Numbered from the stretch's first letter, positions 33,401-45,664 are shown. The stretch is DNA of 64,000 nucleotides from Actinomortierella ambigua (GCA_016098155.1 JAAAJB010000054.1:30116-94115), one strand, 5' to 3'. Numbers and translations: made by a program. Notes: a model not told the origin generated them from the letters alone.

Positions 33401-34328
33401 ACAACAATAATGAAAAAAAAAGTAGTATTGACGTCTCGCTCCAAATGCACCCCGCAAAATACTATTTTTGTCAAGAACAATGAACAGGGGACAATCAAAC
33501 TCTCCGTACTCGCCACGAGTGCGTGCTACTGCATGGGAACGGGACAGCGACTGGACGAGGGGGAGAGTCTCTCAAGGACATGAGAGACAAATGAGTGAAA
33601 TAAAAAAGTTCTAGATCGGGGGGCGTTGGACATTGGAGAGAGGGGGGGAAAATAAAACTGAGCTGTGTACTCTTCCTGCCACACCTGTGCAAGTGAGACA
33701 TTATGTTTGCCTCAAGTTCAAACGGGCATGCATTTGGCTACTTTGCTATTGCGCGTGGAGGGAGGGGGGCAATCGGCCCGCATGCAAACTTGTCCCCACC
33801 TTCTCATTGCCGCTTTTCTTGATTATTGTTATTCAAACAAAGAGAATTCCCTCACTTTAGATCCTGGTGGCCATTGGATCGGTTCTCTGTGGGCTGACAA
33901 AAAGAAAAAAAAAAGACAAAGGCAATGCAATTGTCTGTTGATGTAGGAGTGGGGAAATGGAGGTTTTTTGGGGGGACTGATTGTCCCTTCCTGTAGATGA
34001 GATGATAAATTGCGATCTCTCTTTTCTCTAGTCTATAGGTCGGACGCGTCAAAGTCGCTCCGGCCCTTCGTGCCCAGCAACCAGCACCATGGTCAATAGA
34101 TAGGTCAAAGAATGGAAAAGAGGAGAGAAAGAGGAGAGAGAGCTGGATGTCACTCCTCCTCCTCCTCCCGCCAAGAACAAGAACGCATGATGCAAACTGG
34201 ACAAAGCGTTCACTCCCTACGCAGTACCCAAAAAAAAATCAGTTCCAAAAAAGGCGAAATGGGCATGCAACTCTCCTTCAAAAAAATCTACTTGCAGTAC
34301 ATTTGCATCACATTTCTTTCTCTCCCTC
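30499..34328. other. 3.8-kb divergent intergenic region
   Basis: It lies between the start of the Zn2Cys6 gene and the start of the FUN14 gene. It carries a (GGCGA)n-like G-rich tract at about 30600-30645, a CA/CACG microsatellite at about 30903-30925, a CT microsatellite at about 32608-32643 and several poly-C and poly-G runs. No gene is supported. Open frames on both strands are Ser/Pro/Thr- or Gly/Arg-rich translations of these repeats. Confidence 0.5.
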
Positions 34329-35783
34329 ATGTGGATGTCAGTACGCATCGTGCCTGCATTCAGCAGTGCCACCATCTCCTCCTCTACTACCGCCGCTGCC
34401 GCCTTTGCAAGAGTCGCGGTTCCCACCGCCTCTCCGTTGACAGCCACCCTCGGATCGGCGTCCCGGCCCCAGCGCTTATTGTCCACACTCACTAGAGGAT
34501 CAAATGGTGAGAATATATATATGTATATAACAAGAAGGCAGGTGATGATAGAGAGAAAGACGACAATGAGCGTGAACAAAGGAGGGTAGAGCCGCGCCAT
34601 CACTCGAGATGGTTGCGCCCTCACTCTCGCTCTATCCCTGTCTCTCTGTCACCCTCACACTCTCGGAACTAGTTGCCTTACGATTCGTTGGGTGACTCGT
34701 TTGGCTGAGTAGCTTGAGGAGCGAAGAACTCCGTTCGTGGCGTCACCAACCCTCCTACGTGTATGATCTAGCCTGCTCACACGATCTCTCTTCTCCGACA
34801 TGGATCAAAAAAAAAAAAAGCTATAGGAGCCCTCCAACCTAGGGTATCAGGAGCGCATTGGACCGCGCACCGTTCCCTGTACAGCACCAAGGGATCACAG
34901 ATTGGACATTCATTGGGCATGACTCAGTCATGGACCGCTGTGAAGAAGACTTCGCCATCTTTCACTACTGCCACTACCCAATGGTCCCGCACATGGGTGG
35001 CTGCCAGCGCCGGGACGGGATCCATCTTTGGTCCAGTCTTGTGGGCGCGCTTTAACCCAGGATACAAGGTTGTGCATTGTGCAGCACCTGCCAATTTTAC
35101 TTCCGCTTCATCAGGTGAGACTCTCTTGCACTTTCCGTTTTCTTTTTTTTTTTTTTTTCCTCAAACTCTCTTCTTCTTCCAAGTAGCTGAAAGAAGCTTA
35201 TTGATGACTCTCCTTTTTGTTTTGACAACAAAAAACAAAAAAAAATGGAAAAACGTCGTGGAAAAGGGGAAGGAGAAAAAAAAAAGTTCAAACTATGATC
35301 TTAACCCCGTTGAAACATCTTTTACTCTTTTCTTTCCCGCCATAACCTTCCATCTATTGATCCACTTTGTGTGCACGTTCATGTCATACCCTGCCACCGA
35401 TGAAAAACAAATATATATATATAGAGCGCTCGCCCTTTCCACCTACCAAGGAACCTCTGATCAGCACACGCGAGATCACGTTCGGTTCCGTGATGGGACT
35501 TGGGTCTGGGTTCTTGTTCAAGAAACTGGGCAAGCTGATGCTTCTCGTGATCGGACTTGGATTTGTGTCGCTGCAGCTGCTGTCGAACCAAGGATATGTG
35601 ACGGTGCACTGGTCGCGGTTCGAGCGACGGTTCAAGGACTCGTTTGATCTTGATGGTGACGGCAAGGTGACCGTGAACGATGCCAAGCATGGCTTCCGCG
35701 CCTTGATCGACTTGCTGACAAAGAATTTCCAGTTCAAGAGCACGTTTATTGGCGGCTTTGTCCTTGGATTCAAATACGGTTAA
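34329..35783 (+). CDS. FUN14 family mitochondrial membrane protein, 274 residues
   Basis: Three exons, 34329-34506, 34827-35114 and 35425-35783, with GT-AG introns in phase 1. The first exon is Ser, Ala, Thr and Arg-rich without acids (ARVAVPTASPLTAT, then RPQRLLSTLTR), as expected for a mitochondrial presequence. The FUN14 domain is recognisable in the last exon: EITFGSVMGLGSGFLFKKLG (172-191) followed by a hydrophobic helix to SLQLLSNQGYVTVHW, and a short last helix FIGGFVLGF. Between the helices lies DLDGDGKVTVND (230-241), which has the spacing of an EF-hand calcium loop. Human FUNDC1 of this family is a mitophagy receptor; fungal roles are less clear, and no LC3-interaction motif is evident. 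A second in-frame ATG two codons downstream (34335) may be the true start. Confidence 0.88.
35646..35681 (+). other. EF-hand-like loop within the FUN14 protein
   Basis: The codons encode Asp at loop positions 1, 3, 5 and 12, Gly at 6 and a hydrophobic Val at 8, the usual calcium-ligand pattern, except that position 12 is Asp rather than Glu. No second EF-hand is visible. Confidence 0.5.
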
Positions 35784-36244
35784 TATCACACACACACACA
35801 CGAAAATGTCGTAGGATCAATTGTACCAGTTTTCAGCAATTTTTTTTTCCGAAGGAAAGAAAAGTAAAAAAAGAAGTTTCGTGTCTGTTGTTTCTGTATT
35901 TCGCATCTTTAAAGGCGGCAGTATGTGCCTTGTTTCTCAGCGATCACTTAAAAAAGTCATAATGTATTTCAGCAATATAAACAGAATATGGAACTTCACA
36001 CACACGAGCCACAAATGCATCACCACAGGGCGCGGAGAAAATTGTACATGATATTAGGAAGCGAAATACGAAGGAGGAGGGGGGGGACAAGTGACAATGG
36101 AGGGCATTTGAGGAAGGCAGGAGGGCGAGTGGGGTATGAGGCTATGAGATATGAGAAAGGGAAGGGCGGGGGGAGGGAAGGTATCATAAAACTAGTGTGT
36201 ATGACAACAAAAGTTATGTTAAGTGCATATGCTGTTTTTTACTG
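35784..36244. other. convergent intergenic region
   Basis: About 0.46 kb between two 3' ends, with a CA microsatellite at about 35789-35800. No gene. Confidence 0.6.
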
Positions 36245-38845
36245 TTATGCTTGTGGGATCGTGATCTGAAAACTCTCTTCCATGACAGCCTCCTCTGTGA
36301 GCTCCTCTTTGGACTCGGATGTCGGTAGACACACTCCGGAAGAAGAGTGGGTCTCGCCTGATGACGATGATGATGTAGGGGGTGCCTTGAGCGGCTGCTG
36401 AAGCTGTGTCGGTGGTGGAGCGATCGTCACTGCGGCAGCGCCGCCACCCGACGTGCTATTCGTCCGACGTCGTCCTGTGGATTCGGAACTGAGCTCCATG
36501 GACGTGCGAGGGCTCAGGTGGTGATGGTGCTGTGATTTCTGGGCCGTTGAAGACGAAGTGGTGCTTTCTATGGGTCTCGTCATACCAGTGCTACCACCAC
36601 CAACGCTACTACTACCCGCAAGAGCAAGGCTGCTGCCGTTGCTACTCATGCTGAAAAAACTCGATGTCGACGCCAAGGTGCCCGTGACCGTTTGCTGCAA
36701 TGCGGAAGAGGGAGCTGTACCGCCACCATGGCCACCAGAGACCGAGAGAAGGGTATGGCTACTACCACCACCCACTACATTCCCGACTCCCTTTGGCCGG
36801 ATCATGACCGCCGCATTGCTTCCGGCCTTGGACACCGCGCTAGAGCTGCTGGACGCAATAGTCTCCGAGTCGGACGCTCCATGGCCTCCTGCTCCTCCAT
36901 TGGTACTGCCGCTGGCGCTACCGCTGCCACCCCCACCGCCTCCATCAGCACCACTTGGGACGCCCAGGCCGCCATAGACCGCGGTGCCTGTCTGAGGATG
37001 CAGCGCTCCCGGAGAGAGCGGCGAGGGCTGGTAAGGGCTGCTTGGCTGGAAGGTCATCATGCCGACTGGGTAGGGTTGCGAGTGGCGGTAACTGACAGTC
37101 TTGGAGCGATCCATGGGCTGTGGCCCGCCAGGGCTTTGTTGATAAGAGAGGTGCGGTGATGGCAGCTGTTGGCTATAGCGATGGTGGGGGTTGTGGGGGT
37201 GGGGGTGTTGTTGCTGTTGCTGGTGATGATGATGATGTGGTGGGGGTGGTGGAATGTAGGGTGAGCCGGGAACCATACTAGAAGGGCGACTGCCAAGCAT
37301 GGCATCGCTCGACACTGGCCGACCACCTTGATGGTGGGGGTGGCTATATCCATAGGGTGAAGGAGTTGCCGAATGATGGTGGTGGTGATGGTGAGGTGGT
37401 GGTGGCGATCCAAAGTAGGGCGAGGATGGCATAGAAGGAGGAGGCGACATGCCTCCCGAGGGGTCATAGGGTCGATCGTACTGACTGTTCCGGAAGCTCT
37501 CCGAGGTCGTTATAGGCGCGGAATAGAATTCACCATGGCCACCGCCACCGCCACTGACACTGTCCAGTGCATCCATGCTGCCTCGTCCAGGATGGTAGCC
37601 ATGGATGGGAGACTGTGCTCGGGAAGTCGGCCCACTAGTCATGCCCCCATAAGGATAGTATGGGTCCCTTACGCCACCACCGCCAGCACCACCAGGTCCT
37701 CCATACGGAGGATTGTTGTTGTGCGAGATGGACGAGGCACGATGGGCCGATGGATGCGGTGGTGGGTTTTGGGAATGTCTAAACTGGGAGGGCGTGGACG
37801 AGCGGACCGAAATATTGCTTCTCCGGCGTCCTTCGAGATCCGAGGGGTGCATGATATCCAACGACGGTGTTATTATTGTTGCTGTTGTGTTGGTTGATGG
37901 CGGCAGCTCGATCGGCAACGAAGACAGGTCACCACTATGGCGGTAATTCTCCACCATCTTTTCTCCTCCGTGAGACGACTCAAAGCCGGACCCATGCAGC
38001 GTGCCCGTACCGGCACCTGTGCCCATCGACAGCGTGGACGTCCGTCGGAGTTCATGCACCTGTTGCAGAAACTGCTTTTCTTCTTCTATGGCGACTGACA
38101 GGCGCTTGTTCGATGGCGTATAGTTGACTGCCTTGACAACGCCAATGCCGCCGTCGGTCTCGTGACCAAAGATGCCCCAAGCGCCACCGCCGCCGTTGCC
38201 GTTGCCGTTGCTACCACCGTTCTTGGCACCCTTGACCGCAGCAATGTTCATACGACGCTTGTGCGTCCGTCGCCGCAGGAGCCAGCACACTACACAGACG
38301 ACACCCCCCAGCAATGAAATGACAACCGCCAGCGAAATGATCACCATGGTCGTCGTGTTGCCAGCTGGGGGAAGCTGGTTGGAGTATGGTGTGCTTGAAG
38401 GCCCCGTCGCGGACGTGACGGTGGTCCCGCTAGATGTGGAACGAGAATGGGTGGTTTTGGTGTGTGATGTCTTGATGGTTGTAGTAGTCGACGTGACAAC
38501 GGGAGGAAGAGTAGGCGTGACAGGCAGTGTTGGTGGCACAGGTGCGCCTGTGGAGGAAGGCTGAACTGGTGGAACAGGGCCATTTGTCGTGGCAGAGGGA
38601 CGAGCTGTCGTGGCCGTTGGACGGGCTTGGTCGGTGCTGCGCTGTGCATGAGCTAGGTGAGAGTATCGCCTGCTGCCGTCATGATGGCCATCATGGTATG
38701 ACAAGAGACCAAATTGTGCAAGGAGACCAAGGATGAACAGTGAGGATGCCGGTGAGGTGGTGGTTGGTCGAGAGTGCCGATGTCTTTTCGAATGTGGAAG
38801 TCGCTGAAGCGATCTTTGCTCTGGATGAGATATGGAGGGCTCCAT
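36245..38845 (-). CDS. single-pass membrane protein with Ser/Thr-rich ectodomain, 866 residues
   Basis: An intronless frame from ATG at 38845. After a basic N-terminus, residues 34-49 (SSLFILGLLAQFGLLSY) form a signal-sequence-like segment. Residues about 70-165 are almost entirely Ser, Thr and Pro, typical of a heavily O-mannosylated stalk. A transmembrane helix covers about 167-190 (MVIISLAVVISLLGGVVCVV) and is followed by the stop-transfer RRRTHKRR. The remaining 670 residues are cytosolic and disordered, rich in Ser, Pro, His and Gly (HHHH, QQQQ and poly-Gly runs). This plan resembles fungal Mid2/Wsc-type cell-wall sensors, but there is no WSC domain and no sequence proof. Function is therefore inferred only from the architecture. 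A similar plan is seen at 58275-60455. Confidence 0.8.
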   Translation of the reverse strand: MEPSISHPEQRSLQRLPHSKRHRHSRPTTTSPASSLFILGLLAQFGLLSYHDGHHDGSRRYSHLAHAQRSTDQARPTATTARPSATTNGPVPPVQPSSTGAPVPPTLPVTPTLPPVVTSTTTTIKTSHTKTTHSRSTSSGTTVTSATGPSSTPYSNQLPPAGNTTTMVIISLAVVISLLGGVVCVVCWLLRRRTHKRRMNIAAVKGAKNGGSNGNGNGGGGAWGIFGHETDGGIGVVKAVNYTPSNKRLSVAIEEEKQFLQQVHELRRTSTLSMGTGAGTGTLHGSGFESSHGGEKMVENYRHSGDLSSLPIELPPSTNTTATIITPSLDIMHPSDLEGRRRSNISVRSSTPSQFRHSQNPPPHPSAHRASSISHNNNPPYGGPGGAGGGGVRDPYYPYGGMTSGPTSRAQSPIHGYHPGRGSMDALDSVSGGGGGHGEFYSAPITTSESFRNSQYDRPYDPSGGMSPPPSMPSSPYFGSPPPPHHHHHHHSATPSPYGYSHPHHQGGRPVSSDAMLGSRPSSMVPGSPYIPPPPPHHHHHQQQQQHPHPHNPHHRYSQQLPSPHLSYQQSPGGPQPMDRSKTVSYRHSQPYPVGMMTFQPSSPYQPSPLSPGALHPQTGTAVYGGLGVPSGADGGGGGGSGSASGSTNGGAGGHGASDSETIASSSSSAVSKAGSNAAVMIRPKGVGNVVGGGSSHTLLSVSGGHGGGTAPSSALQQTVTGTLASTSSFFSMSSNGSSLALAGSSSVGGGSTGMTRPIESTTSSSTAQKSQHHHHLSPRTSMELSSESTGRRRTNSTSGGGAAAVTIAPPPTQLQQPLKAPPTSSSSSGETHSSSGVCLPTSESKEELTEEAVMEESFQITIPQA

Positions 38846-41800
38846 GATACGGGAATGAGTGATGTGAAGAGGACGGGGAAGTGGCGGGGGATGATGAAGG
38901 GGGGGGGACGAAGGAGATTCAGATGTAGTGGTAGTACGAGGAGTAATTCGGGGGCGTGGGATGGTTGTGTTTGAGAAGGGGGTGGGAGTGGTTGGTTGTC
39001 GTTAGAAAGAGGGCGGCGATAAAACTTGAGTGGTTCGAGTCGGGAGTCAGGGTAAAAGCTACTTTAAATCTGGTTGGGATGGCGGATAAAAGTAGGTGCA
39101 AGCGATTGTGGAAATCGGATCCCCGGCTTGGACAGGTGCACGTGGATCGGTTTTGAAGATGCAGTGGAAAAGGAATGACAACAGAGCGGAGAGAGGAGGG
39201 ACTAGCAGAGGGGCGCAAAGATAAAAGAAGAAAAAAGAGAAAAGAAAGACAGGGTAAGTCAAGAATTACACCAGAGTCAGACAAAAGAAGCTGCAGCAAT
39301 GTCCCAGGATGGTGGCCATGTGAGGGGGGAGGAGGAGGAGTGAGAAAAAAAAAAGTGGTGTAAGATGGCCCGTCTTGAGAAACCCACATCTAATTCAGGT
39401 ACAGCCGTGCTACACAGTCTGCTCTATTTAGAGGCAGTAACGACAGGCAATGCAGATATCGAGAGTTGGAAAAAGCTTGTTGCTACAAGACCCAACATGT
39501 TCACAGGGGGAGATGTACAGCACACTGTACGCCAGGGCCACATTAAATTTCAGAGGGGTAAAAAAGTGGGAACAAGGGGGTAAAAATAGAATTGGCACAG
39601 GGTAGGACAAGCACAAGCTCTGCTGCTGAAACCACGTTACGTCGACAATTGGATGGGAATGTCCTCCCGGAAGAACGTTGGTCTAAATAAGGGGAAGGTG
39701 AGAAAGAAACACACCGGACAATGCAATAATATTGGATGATCGATGTCACCTCCAATTTATCTTTTGTGGTCAGAGGAGACAAAGGCGCGGAGAAAGTACG
39801 AGATAAAGAGAGAGAGAAGGGAGAGGGCGAAAAGTGTATATGGTGTATGTACAGAGGGAGAAGATACAGTGTGAGTGTATATGTGTGTGAGAGAGAGGAG
39901 AGGAGAGGAGATAGTGTACTCTTTAACTGGCACAGCAGGGTTCGGAAGGAAATAGATGGACCAACAACACTGGTAGTTGTGTACATTCGTCTCCGCGCAA
40001 CCACCAAATAGCCAGCATCCTCCAAGGAACGTGGCGATCGCCTCTTTCAAGACGGAGCAGGCAGGGTTTAGGGGTCAAGGGAAGGAGGGGAGTGGGGGGG
40101 GGGTGGTTTCAAAGAGACGAGATCAAAAGAGAAGGAGGGATGAGAGTAGAATTGAACAAGATAACAATGAAAAGGAGTGTTTTTCACATGAGACCATTGC
40201 CAAAGAGGCGCCGAATGCTGTGTTAGTTACCGTAAAACGAACTCTATTGGCAATTAGGATGGGTGCACAAGAGAGGCTAGTGAATGGATCAAGTATGAAC
40301 CGCGTTGCTTTGGTGTAAAATGGAGGAAGATGTAGAGGTGCGGTGGATGGAAGGATGGACAGAGAGACAAAGGTCAAAGAAAGGAAAAAGAAGAGGGAAA
40401 GGGGGAAAGAAGTGAAAGAGCAAAAGAGACAGGGAGAAACAAGATTGAGCGAGAACACAGTGGCACATGTTGTTTTGGCCGAATAGGACAAGGGGCGGAG
40501 AAAATGTCTTCTTTGCAGGCTTTTTGCAGTACGCAGGTACCCTTCAGGAACAGGGGCTGCGTAAAAGAGGGGACAGGAGGGGAGGGTGGGGCCAATCTCC
40601 TGCGCCGTGCCACTGAGCAATTGCTGTTCATTGTTTGTCCGTAACAATAACAGCAAAAGGAAATAAAGTCGTGCCATGACATGACCACAGGAGCAGGCAG
40701 CTTTTCATCCATTGTGTTGTGAAAATAAGGCACAAGAATGACGGCGAAAGCAGAATCCAGAGCAGGTGAAAAAAAAAAGGCGAGAGGGACAGTGCCCCCG
40801 TCTATGTTTTGTCCAGCAAACGAGCACAAGAGTTGACGGAGAACAATGAACCAAAAGTGCATTGTTTGTATGCCACCCGATGACAAATAACACAGCAAGA
40901 AGAGGGCATTACACGGATACAAGTAACTATTCGGACAGATTGCTACTGAGCAAACGTAGCTACTGCGGCATCCGCCTCTCCACCCATACAGATGATAAAG
41001 ATGTCCAACTGTGCGTGCAGAAAGAAACCTCTCATCGTAGGACATGTGTCCTGAGGACTCTGCACAATCTCAACAGACCATTGGGTCTGTCAGCGGCGAG
41101 ACAGAATGCATCGCGGCTGAAGCACACGGGGGCAACGGTCACTTCCGAGGGAATAAAGCCATGCAGAGAAGAGAGAGAGAGAGAGAGGAGGGAATGTTAA
41201 AGGGGAGGCAGGAGATATGCACTTACCCCGCGTTGCAACAACAGCCTTCTCTTTGCTTCTTAGCACTCTCGGATGGTCGGCGGTGATCGTGGACAGCAAA
41301 AGGTGGAACACCGAGTTACTCCAAGTGAAAGAGTGCACAGGCTTATTTTCACTCGGAACGACTCTTGGTCGTGGTGCTATTTTGCAAGGGCTGAGGCCAA
41401 TGAACCAAGTTAAACAATGCCTTTGGACCAACTGAGGTTGGGCAGGGTAACGACAGAGTAGAGTTGTGGCAAAGAGAGGGTAGGAGAAAGGGCGGAAGGA
41501 GGTGGACTGTAGAAGTGTGTGTTGGGGAGTGGAGACATGAAGGAGACCCAAGGAAAAAAAGAGAACGGAAACCAAAACGGCCTCTTTCAGTCCGTTTCTA
41601 TCTGTGCTCCTGTCGGAAACTTCAGACAGGGGTGGGTGGGTGGATATACAAAAAACATGTCGGCTACAAGTTGTCCGAAATGGGCCAAGAAGCCAAACTT
41701 TGTTTTCAAGGGTGAGTTCTACATTGTGCATGTACAATTCACAAGAGCACCGAGAAAGAGAGAGAGGTCTTTTTCATCCTGTGTCCCCATTTGCGTCGAC

Positions 41801-44267
41801 TCTTCCCTGGTTGTTGGGCTGAAGAGCAAATTTCGTACTCAAGAGGTTCCAGATCAGATGTGTTGGTTGCCTCTTTGTCTCCAGCCTAGATGGGAGTAAT
41901 GACGAAGCAGCGCAAGGAAATGCTGCAAGTATGCTGGGAGTAGGCAGTTTGTGAGTTGTTCTGAGGAGCGGGAGCTCGTACGGAAGAGGGAGATAGGAGA
42001 GAGGAGATTGAAGTGTGGGAGAGGAGATGTAGAGAGAGAGAGAGAGAGAACAAGAGTGAGAGTGAGAGCGATCGAGGGGGAGAGGAAGTACTGTTCGTAC
42101 AAGGCGAAGGCTGTTGCCGAACTGCTCTCAATTTCAGACGTAACATTTCCTCACATTCTGAATGAACGTGCTTCACCTATTCGTTCTTGGGATTTTGGAT
42201 GCGTTCCCCACATTCGGTAAAAGGCTCTTCGCCAGTCTTCCGCTATCGACCCCCACTGTTCTTACTGACACTTGGTGAGTGGTACCAATCTTCATCGATG
42301 GCTCGATGGATTACGTGGCAACATCTGGTCACCCGGTGGGGGGGGAGGAGGGGGGCGAGAGAGTATGTGAGGGTATGTGGAGGAAGAGGAAGGGAGGCAG
42401 TGAATGGAATCAATTGGTGGCAGAAGTGTGTATGTATCTAGGATGTCGGTGGTGAGGATTGAGTTTGCCTGGCATACTGTCAATATTCCGATGGAGCAAA
42501 ACACTCAAAGCGAGATTCTGGGCAGCGCCAAGTGCTTGGGTGCTCGGGAAGCGACTTTCTTGTGAAAGAAGAGACGAAGAGGAGAAAAAACGAGCGAGAG
42601 AGCAAACGGAAGAGGACACCGGGCATGCAAAATATAAGAGCGATAAATGAAACTGACATGTATGGCAGAAAATGAGAGAAATCAAGGGCGGTGATCCTTT
42701 TACACCATAAAAACTTTGAGAGGACAAGGCCTGTCTTTCCTTTACCCACTCGTGAAGAGGGGAAGAGCTGCGTCGCGTTCGAGTAAACCTTCCCAGGGTG
42801 CAAGAGAGGAGGCGTGTTGAGGGGTGACCAAGGGCGGGGCTATAAGTCTTCTTCAATCCCGTGGTCATGAAACTTATCCCGGACCCTCAAAATCGTGAAG
42901 TGTGGCTACATCGATGGGAAGTCAGGACTTTTTTTTTCCCTATGGTAATGAGTAAAGTGAGGGGTACGAATTTGGCTCTATTTCTGGAAACACATGTCCT
43001 TTCGTCAGGCTGGATGAATTTCGGGCAACACCTTCTCTTTTATTCCCGCACGGCATTGAAGAGTGAGGAGAGAAAGAAAAAAAATCAAATAAAGGGGATA
43101 GTGGCTGACTATCTAGCATTGGTACGAAAGATGTGGCGGCGATGAGCCAAGGGGGTAGGAGGAATGGCACAATTTCCAGGAGGTAGAGAGTATCCGCCCT
43201 TGTTCTCTTTTTCGGCTACCTTCCCTCCCCCTCGCAGCCAAGGCCCCCGAACCCCCTCCTTAAAAAAACAAGGCAGGTAGCATTGGACATTCTAGTTCGT
43301 ATCAATGGTGTGGTGTGGCTCGACGGTGTTTGGGGTAACGCTTCTCGGTGTGTTGTCGTGTGAGGCGGTCCCTAAAAATGGAAGGCATCGTAGGTTTGAA
43401 GTGGCGATCTCGGCAAACATGGCCCCAGTGAAGGATCGCGTCAATACTACATCAGAGTGTCTACTCTTTCCATCGACTACTTACCGGAAGCCGGTCGACT
43501 GTGCAGCAGAGCAGGCGTCGGAAAATGTGGAGAGAAAGTATTGGTCCACTCCAAAAATCGTTTGAAACCCAAAAATGGAAATAGTATGTTGATCTCGCCA
43601 CCAAACATCGGAACACCTTGCAGGTATCTTTGAGGTGCAGGCTTGGCACTGCATGTTGCGCTGTTTTTCTCTTTCTTTTCTTTCTTTTTTTTGGGTATAT
43701 TGCATCGATGCAGAATAGATTAGACAAGGAGTTATAGGATGTATCTCTTGTCGACAGGCAGGATCCGAGGTGAATGAAGCACCCTGCAAGTCTTGCTCAA
43801 GATTGTGCCAAAAAAAAAAAAAAAAAAACATGGCTGCATCAAGACCCATGTTGCACTTTTCATTGATGTCATATGGCGGATATGGTTAGCAACATACACG
43901 TTTTGACTTGAGATTGCGAGGCTACAAATGTCAAAGGTGCCAAACCTTACCAAAGTCGACAAATGATGAAGGGTGGGATTTGCAGAGTTACATCCGAGCG
44001 AGCGGCACATTCAAAGTTTAGTGAACGTCAGCACTGCGCACAACGCGTCCAAAACACAAACAAATTCCACAACAAACAGCATCGATAGAGACTTGTTTCT
44101 TTCTGAAAAGCTGAAAGCGCACTCTGAGCGGCGTCCGTTGGGATGAACAATAACAGAAATTCCCCAAACGAGAAGTGATAAACAGTATAAAAGCGTACAG
44201 AATCTATTTTTCTACTTTATCACTCAACACATTTCCTCATAACAAGCACTCTTCACTACTACCCAAC
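38846..44267. other. 5.4-kb gene-free divergent region
   Basis: The longest gap of the window, between the starts of the sensor-like gene and the GST gene. It contains GA microsatellites (for example about 41168-41190 and 42030-42052), purine-rich stretches, and an A19 run at about 43810-43828. Open frames are short or compositionally biased. I see no gene, transposon ends or RNA gene. Confidence 0.5.
44186..44192 (+). promoter_or_regulatory. TATA box of the GST gene
   Basis: TATAAAA lies 82 nt before the ATG at 44268, a normal distance for a fungal core promoter with a short leader. Confidence 0.5.
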
Positions 44268-45114
44268 ATGACCGTCGTTCCTTCTTCGACCTCCACCTCG
44301 TTGACTTTTGCTCAGATGTCAGAGCTTGCCGCCGCCAAGGGTAACACGCTCAAGCTCAAGTACTTTCCTTTCCACGGTATGGTGGAAGCAGCCCGTTTCT
44401 TGGTTTACACATCCGGTGAGAAGTACGAATTTGTGCATCCTGTAAGTGAATACCTTGAACAATGCATAAGTGGTCATTGACAACGCGGCACACACGGGAA
44501 ACGGCCTTGTTCACTGCTTCTTTCTTCTTCTTCTTCTTCCCCAGGAGGCATGGCCTGAGGACAAGGTCAACACTCCCTTTGGCGTGCTGCCTGTGCTCAA
44601 CATTATCACAGAGTCTGGCGACAACCTTGAACTGGCCGAGCTTGCTGTCATCGAGAACTTCCTTGCCAAGCGGAGTGGCTTCCTGGGCAACAGCGTGTGG
44701 GAGGAGAGCATTATCAGCATGATCGTGTCGTCCACCTCGACCGTCTTTGACAAGTACATTGTCATGGTAATTCGTAGCCCTGATTCCATCCGCCAGGAGC
44801 TCCTGGACCGCTGGTTGGACCTCACCCTACCCGAGTGGATCAAGTACCACGAGCAGTATTTGATCAACTCTGGCAATACCGGCTACTACCTCAAGGGCTC
44901 GAACGAGGTTTCGCTCGCAGAGATCAAGACCGCTACCCTTCTTCCGGCTATAATGAAGATTGCTGAGAAGCGCGAATACTTCTCTGAGGAGAAGACACCT
45001 GCCTTGTTCAAGGTGCTGGAGACGGCTAAGAAGCACCCAGAATATGCAAGGTGGCTTGCAAGCGAGGAGTACAAGGATTACACGGCCAAGAACATTGCTC
45101 TCTTGGGTTTCTAA
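44268..45114 (+). CDS. glutathione S-transferase-like protein, 247 residues
   Basis: Two exons, 44268-44441 and 44545-45114, with a 103-nt GT-AG intron in phase 0. The N-terminal thioredoxin-like half reads LKLKYFPFHGMVEAARF (28-44), similar to the YFxxRGxxExxR start of sigma-type GSTs with Tyr32 as candidate catalytic residue, and PFGVLPVLNI gives the cis-proline. The usual Gln/Glu-Ser glutathione-binding pair is replaced by ELAELA before VIENFLAK. The C-terminal half is all-helical. A role in detoxification or thiol transfer is likely from the family, but the substrate and glutathione use are not certain. TATA box upstream and AATAAA at 45247-45252 support the gene model. Confidence 0.88.
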
Positions 45115-45664
45115 GGTCATTGGTCTCTGAGAATTAGATAGCTATTGGACGGGTTCTGTCTATCACCCATTCTCTCCCCTAATCTTTGACGATCGATATT
45201 TGGTCTATTTCACTTGCTATTTGGTAGTCGTCACTTTGTTCGCGAGAATAAACAGCATAGATCAACGTAATATTATTCCAATAGCAATCATGTGCAACTA
45301 TTGAGCAACGGTCAGCTCGCATGAACGACATTTTCTGTTTTAGAGGATGGCGTTCCCGTGATATTTTGCCCAAGGATTAATGCGAGCGAAGCGGCTGCAA
45401 CGAAAGCTTACAGTGCGGTCAGGATCACGGCGTGGCAAGTGCTCTCAGGGCTCTGACAAAAATCGCCAAACCTAATTTTGTGAAGATTGGGCCCGTTTTT
45501 TCACTGCCATTTGATGGGCCCATTAGACCATAGCCTCTTCTTTTGTGTCCTAACCTATTTTTTTTACACAGGGTAAACGGCTGAACTGTGTCGAAATTCA
45601 AAAAGGGCATTCACCTTTGCGTAATTTGTTCTGAAGAGTAGGCAGATATTTTTTAAATAAATAG
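45115..45664. other. convergent intergenic region
   Basis: About 0.55 kb between two 3' ends. It includes AATAAA at 45247-45252, used by the GST gene on the plus strand. No gene. Confidence 0.6.
45247..45252 (+). terminator. poly(A) signal AATAAA of the GST gene
   Basis: 133 nt after the GST stop codon. Confidence 0.4.

Noticed and set aside
34640..34780. possible tRNA-like segment
   Set aside because: I looked for A-box and B-box patterns; there is a GTTCG but no matching acceptor stem or A box. No tRNA elsewhere in the window either.
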